A stretch of 15,827 bases of DNA from the NCBI GenBank assembly GCA_027577415.1, contig JANBQS010000533.1:1-15827 (forward strand), read 5' to 3'. Source of the stretch: Coemansia sp. RSA 922. Lineage: Eukaryota > Kickxellomycota > Kickxellomycetes > Kickxellales > Kickxellaceae. The notes beneath the pieces were generated by a model. It had not been told where the DNA came from and ran no database searches. It saw only the letters and a list, made by a program, of their open reading frames with translations. Positions 12,703 through 15,827 of this stretch are shown in pieces (the stretch's first letter is position 1; each line of letters starts with the position of its first letter). Position numbers and translations under genes: made by a program.

Positions 12703-15554
12703 ATAAGTTTGCTCAAAGCATCAGAGTACTCTGTAACTATACTCTGAAGACTCCTGTTCGTAGCCAGTATAGGCAACACCCGACCCAACAGCTGCCGCTT
12801 AGCTACTCCAGCCAGCATAGGCGCCCACACAGAGTCGCTACCAGGGTCCTTGACTAGCGCAGGGCCCAAAAGACTGCGCAGCCAAAACTCTGTCCTTGGT
12901 TTGTCTCCCAATCTCGCCAAATGTCTGGCCAAGATATCAGCGTATCTCTGCACGTCCTCCGCCGAGTCAATAGCCGACGCCGACATGAGCTGGTGCTCCA
13001 AATGGTCCAGCGTAATCAGCCGCCGCTTCTCCACTGGCACCACTGGGTCGCTGGCCTCTGCGCGCTTGCCAGCAGCAGAGAGGAGGTTGCGCTGATGCCA
13101 GCCCGTCTCCTGAATATACCCGAGCCGAGTACGAAGTGTCGGAGTAAACGCCATCGTTGTCGCACTACTAGCTAGCGGCGGCCGTGGGGCAAACTCGGAT
13201 CCAGCATAGGAAGATGGATCTCCAATACACAGCCACGACCGCAACTGCAAGTGGTACGTGAATGAGCGGCCATCGGAAAGACACACAATAGGCGACCCTG
13301 TCATCGGACACACGTCGGCCGCCGTCAATGCCACCGACGGCTTGTGCCGTTTAGGCGCCCTGACAAGCTCAGGGTCCTCTTCGTCGTCGGACTGATGATG
13401 GTCGTCGGCAATAATAAGCTCGGCCGAGTACAACAATGGCGCAACCGACACGTGATCGACAACAGCGTATACTCGGTCCAAGTCCCAGACCGTCAACTGT
13501 CCTACGCAGTCCAGGGCCAAGCAGAATTTGCCCACACACCGCAGATGCGCCAAATGCGCCTCGCACATAATAGGCGGGAGCAGGCGGGCGCCCGACTCGC
13601 TGTCAAACAAGTGCAGAGTGCCATCGGTACAGCTGGCCGCTGCCACTGCGTCGCTGGCAGCCAGCAGGGTGACTGCGCCGCCCGTCAGATATTTAGTCCA
13701 CATAACAGCGCCCAGCTTGGCCGTACTTACAATCTTTGCCGTCTTGGCTGGCTGGTTATAAGCCGCTAGCAGTGCCAAAGTGGTCGTCGCCGTGCATGTT
13801 ACGTGGGCTACGACGCGAGGCACGCTGAGGTGAACTCGCGCTGCCGAGATGCTTTGCGCGTGGATCAGCGTCTGCCGTCCCAGCGGCTTCACTGTAGCTG
13901 TTATGGCCACATCAGCGCTGCTATCCTTTTCGTCGGATGCGCGTATAGTACGCGTGCCAAGTGCCCGCGCTTCAATCCAGATCGGCGCATCGACCGCCAC
14001 CCGGTCAACAAGAGGCGCAGGACGAGAAAGAGAGTCGACCACGACGTTGTTGCTGCTATTTCCAACTCCAATCATATTATCTCCTTCTGGCTGCTGTTGG
14101 TGGTGGTCAGTGGACGGCTGTGCTGCGTGGCCGCCAAGTGGCCGAACAAACACTGGAGCAACACGCTTCTTTCCGTTCTTAGTCATCACCGGCACAGGTG
14201 CATCAGCCATAGGAAGAGGTTTGGGTTTGGGTTTGGGCTCCGACGGCTCCTTGGCATTAGCAACAGACGGCAATAGGCATCCGTCCATGATCTGAGCAAT
14301 ACGCGAGTCACGGCTCACACTGCCCAGTTCCTCGAGCCGCAGCTGCTCAACAGACTCGACGAGTATCGGCCGCTTACTCGCCTCAGCAGCGGCATCATCA
14401 GAGCCCTCGCTCCGCTTAATCCACCCGTGCCTTTTCAGCAGCGCCTCTTGGTCCTCTGCTGAGATCGGGCGTCCAAGCTCAGCCTGCGTAAATTCGAGCA
14501 TGGCCACTGTGCCGTCATACGAGCACGCCGCAAGATACGCCACCACGCTGCTATCGTCAACAGCGTCGCTTGTCACTGTGTGCCAGGCAAGGTCCATAAG
14601 GTTGCCAGCAAAGAGATGAGTGGCCGCGGCTATCGGCATATGCTGCGACGTCAGCCATACCGACACTCCGCGGTCCTGGCCTCCCGCCGCACACACGCAG
14701 GCCGGCTGAGAGTCGGCTCGGGCAAACACTCGGGGATTAAATCGCACTGCTTCGATGGCAGCTCTGTGGCCGACGAACGACAGGTCGGCTGTCCAGTCGT
14801 TGCGGCTGATCACTGCTGCCACGGGCACTTTGCCGTTGGCCGCGTTGGCCGCTGCCACGCAGTCGCCGTCGGGAGACCACGACGGCCTGCGAAAGTACGT
14901 CGAAAACATGTTGTCCTCAAATGGACGCCGCACTACGGCGTGCTGCGCCCAGTCGCTGGTACGCCAGATGCGCATGGTCTTATCGTCCGACTGCGTAGCC
15001 AAGTACTTGCCCGCCGGGTCGAAGGTCAGGCCCTTGACAAACTGCTCGTGGCCAGTCAGCTTTGCCACACGCTCAAACGTCGCGCCGTCCCATATCAGCA
15101 CCGAGTTGTCCAGCCCGCAAGTGGCCAGGTAGCGGTTGTCGGGCGACCAGGCCAGGTCGCAGACGTCAGACTCGTGTCCGGTTAGTCGCCGCATGGGCCG
15201 CCAGCTCTCTTCTGATGGGCTGAGGTTGCCTTGCGTGGCCGAGCTGTCTCGCTCCCAGATCAGAACCACCATGTCGTCAGCGCCTGAGGCCAAGTACCGG
15301 CCATCTCCGTGCGAAAACCGTACACATAGAACTGCTCCACTGTGGGACGAAAGCGTCGATAAAAGACTTTGCTGCTGCTCTTTGAGCGCGTCGCTGCTGC
15401 CTGATATCGCTTGTGTACTCCATAGTCGGATCTTGTTGTCCATGCCTGATGTGGCTAGTCGCGTGCCGTCGGGATGAAAGTCGAGCGAGAATATCGCGCT
15501 CAGCTTTTTCTTGTCGCCATCGTGTCTCAGCCACTCTGGTTTAGTAATACGCAT
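12699..15554 (-). CDS. HIR1: HIR1/HIRA histone chaperone subunit (WD40 and Hira domains)
   Basis: This 951-aa protein is a subunit of the HIR complex, which deposits H3-H4 outside S phase and represses histone genes. It starts MRITKPEWLRHDG, as HIRA proteins do. About seven WD40 repeats fill residues 15-400 (SLDFHPDGTRLATSGMDNKIRLW, SGADDMVVLIW, LTGHESDVCDLAWSPD among them). The HIRA B motif, the Asf1-binding segment, is MTKNGKKRVAPVFV at 457-470. The C-terminal Hira domain runs from about 640 to 900 (CLALDCVGQLTVWDL; LDHLEHQLMSASAIDSAEDV). I chose the ATG at 15554. The frame is open to an ATG at 15680, but the extra 42 residues are hydrophobic, absent from the family, and overlap promoter-like sites. 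Human HIRA has 1017 residues. Fungi with separate Hir1 and Hir2 make the exact paralogue uncertain. Product acts in the nucleus. Confidence 0.93.
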   Translation of the reverse strand: MRITKPEWLRHDGDKKKLSAIFSLDFHPDGTRLATSGMDNKIRLWSTQAISGSSDALKEQQQSLLSTLSSHSGAVLCVRFSHGDGRYLASGADDMVVLIWERDSSATQGNLSPSEESWRPMRRLTGHESDVCDLAWSPDNRYLATCGLDNSVLIWDGATFERVAKLTGHEQFVKGLTFDPAGKYLATQSDDKTMRIWRTSDWAQHAVVRRPFEDNMFSTYFRRPSWSPDGDCVAAANAANGKVPVAAVISRNDWTADLSFVGHRAAIEAVRFNPRVFARADSQPACVCAAGGQDRGVSVWLTSQHMPIAAATHLFAGNLMDLAWHTVTSDAVDDSSVVAYLAACSYDGTVAMLEFTQAELGRPISAEDQEALLKRHGWIKRSEGSDDAAAEASKRPILVESVEQLRLEELGSVSRDSRIAQIMDGCLLPSVANAKEPSEPKPKPKPLPMADAPVPVMTKNGKKRVAPVFVRPLGGHAAQPSTDHHQQQPEGDNMIGVGNSSNNVVVDSLSRPAPLVDRVAVDAPIWIEARALGTRTIRASDEKDSSADVAITATVKPLGRQTLIHAQSISAARVHLSVPRVVAHVTCTATTTLALLAAYNQPAKTAKIVSTAKLGAVMWTKYLTGGAVTLLAASDAVAAASCTDGTLHLFDSESGARLLPPIMCEAHLAHLRCVGKFCLALDCVGQLTVWDLDRVYAVVDHVSVAPLLYSAELIIADDHHQSDDEEDPELVRAPKRHKPSVALTAADVCPMTGSPIVCLSDGRSFTYHLQLRSWLCIGDPSSYAGSEFAPRPPLASSATTMAFTPTLRTRLGYIQETGWHQRNLLSAAGKRAEASDPVVPVEKRRLITLDHLEHQLMSASAIDSAEDVQRYADILARHLARLGDKPRTEFWLRSLLGPALVKDPGSDSVWAPMLAGVAKRQLLGRVLPILATNRSLQSIVTEYSDALSKLI

Positions 15555-15827
15555 GTTTAGAATAATATTTGTAAAAAAGTGTAATAGAATTGAAGTGGAA
15601 ACAAAAAAAAAAAAGTCGACGAGGAGTGACGCGGGAAATCGTGCCAATTTTGTGTGTGATCCAATCAGGTTCAATCCCAATTTAGATCAGCATCAACGTC
15701 TTTTTCTAGAAGGCGTAAAACACATCTACAGTAGATTTCTGAATCTCTCTCATCAGCGGAAGAACCTTCGGATAAGATCTTTCTTTTTAGAAGATTGTAA
15801 TAAGTGTATTTGTGGAAGGTCCTTTTT
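15555..15827 (-). promoter_or_regulatory. HIR1 upstream region with E2F/MCB-like and CCAAT elements
   Basis: Overlapping ACGCG (15629-15633) and GCGGGAAA (15631-15638, complement TTTCCCGC, an exact E2F consensus) lie 75-84 bp upstream of the HIR1 ATG. CCAAT follows at 15644-15648 and CCAATCA at 15661-15667. Farther out is a 6-bp perfect inverted repeat ATCTAC-a-GTAGAT (15724-15736). No gene is seen to the window end. Confidence 0.5.

Noticed and set aside
15668..15678. GGTTCAATCCC, a good match to a tRNA B box
   Set aside because: The bases on either side cannot form the T stem (TCAGG against CCAAT), and no acceptor or anticodon arm is seen upstream. No tRNA.
15555..15680. 42-residue N-terminal extension of HIR1
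   Set aside because: HIRA-family proteins start at MRITKPEW. The extension is hydrophobic and overlaps E2F/CCAAT-like promoter elements.

Overview
The window looks like nuclear DNA of a fungus. The proteins are fungal families (an Opi1-type lipid regulator, a HIR1/HIRA histone chaperone, an allantoate-permease-type MFS carrier, an NmrA-like protein). Genes are monocistronic and close together, introns are very rare (one 79-nt intron with a strict TACTAAT branch site), promoters carry TATA boxes, and AT-rich spacers separate GC-richer coding blocks. The low intron density and a PAS-only protein would fit an early-diverging lineage such as Kickxellomycotina, but that placement is a guess and not something the sequence proves. 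No rRNA, tRNA, CRISPR array or transposon was found.

Layout. 1-282: C-terminal end of a cysteine-rich protein of unknown function (+), cut by the window edge. 283-1635: a long AT-rich spacer. 1636-4569: a ZIP metal transporter (+) with two very long predicted cytosolic insertions and Tyr in place of the usual TM4 His. 4600-5034: a small secreted Tyr/Gly-rich precursor (-). 5747-6685: an NmrA-like NAD(P)-binding protein (+). 6760-8232: an MFS anion:cation symporter (-). 9194-10321: a tandem-PAS protein (+). 10626-10961: a second small secreted precursor (+). 11115-12696: OPI1 in two exons (+). 12699-15554: HIR1/HIRA (-). 15555-15827: the HIR1 promoter, with an E2F/MCB-like element and CCAAT boxes.

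The genes do not form one pathway. Two features link loci across the window. First, the two small secreted precursors at 4600-5034 and 10626-10961 have signal peptides, dibasic (Kex2-type) sites and nearly the same C-terminal pattern, (D/E)-L-(D/G)-L-(D/G)-L-H-L-stop, written with different codons. They look like diverged members of one undescribed secreted peptide family, and this is the best candidate for a new system here. Second, all three tail-to-tail gene pairs (ZIP/secreted peptide, NmrA/MFS, OPI1/HIR1) have a short perfect AT palindrome in the gap, down to a 10-bp palindrome made of the two opposed stop codons between OPI1 and HIR1. These probably act as two-way 3'-end signals.

Control sites worth noting are a perfect 9-bp inverted repeat upstream of the MFS TATA box, three GGCGGAG copies exactly 12 bp apart upstream of the NmrA-like gene, E-box/ICRE-like sites around the OPI1 start, and G1/S-type sites at HIR1.
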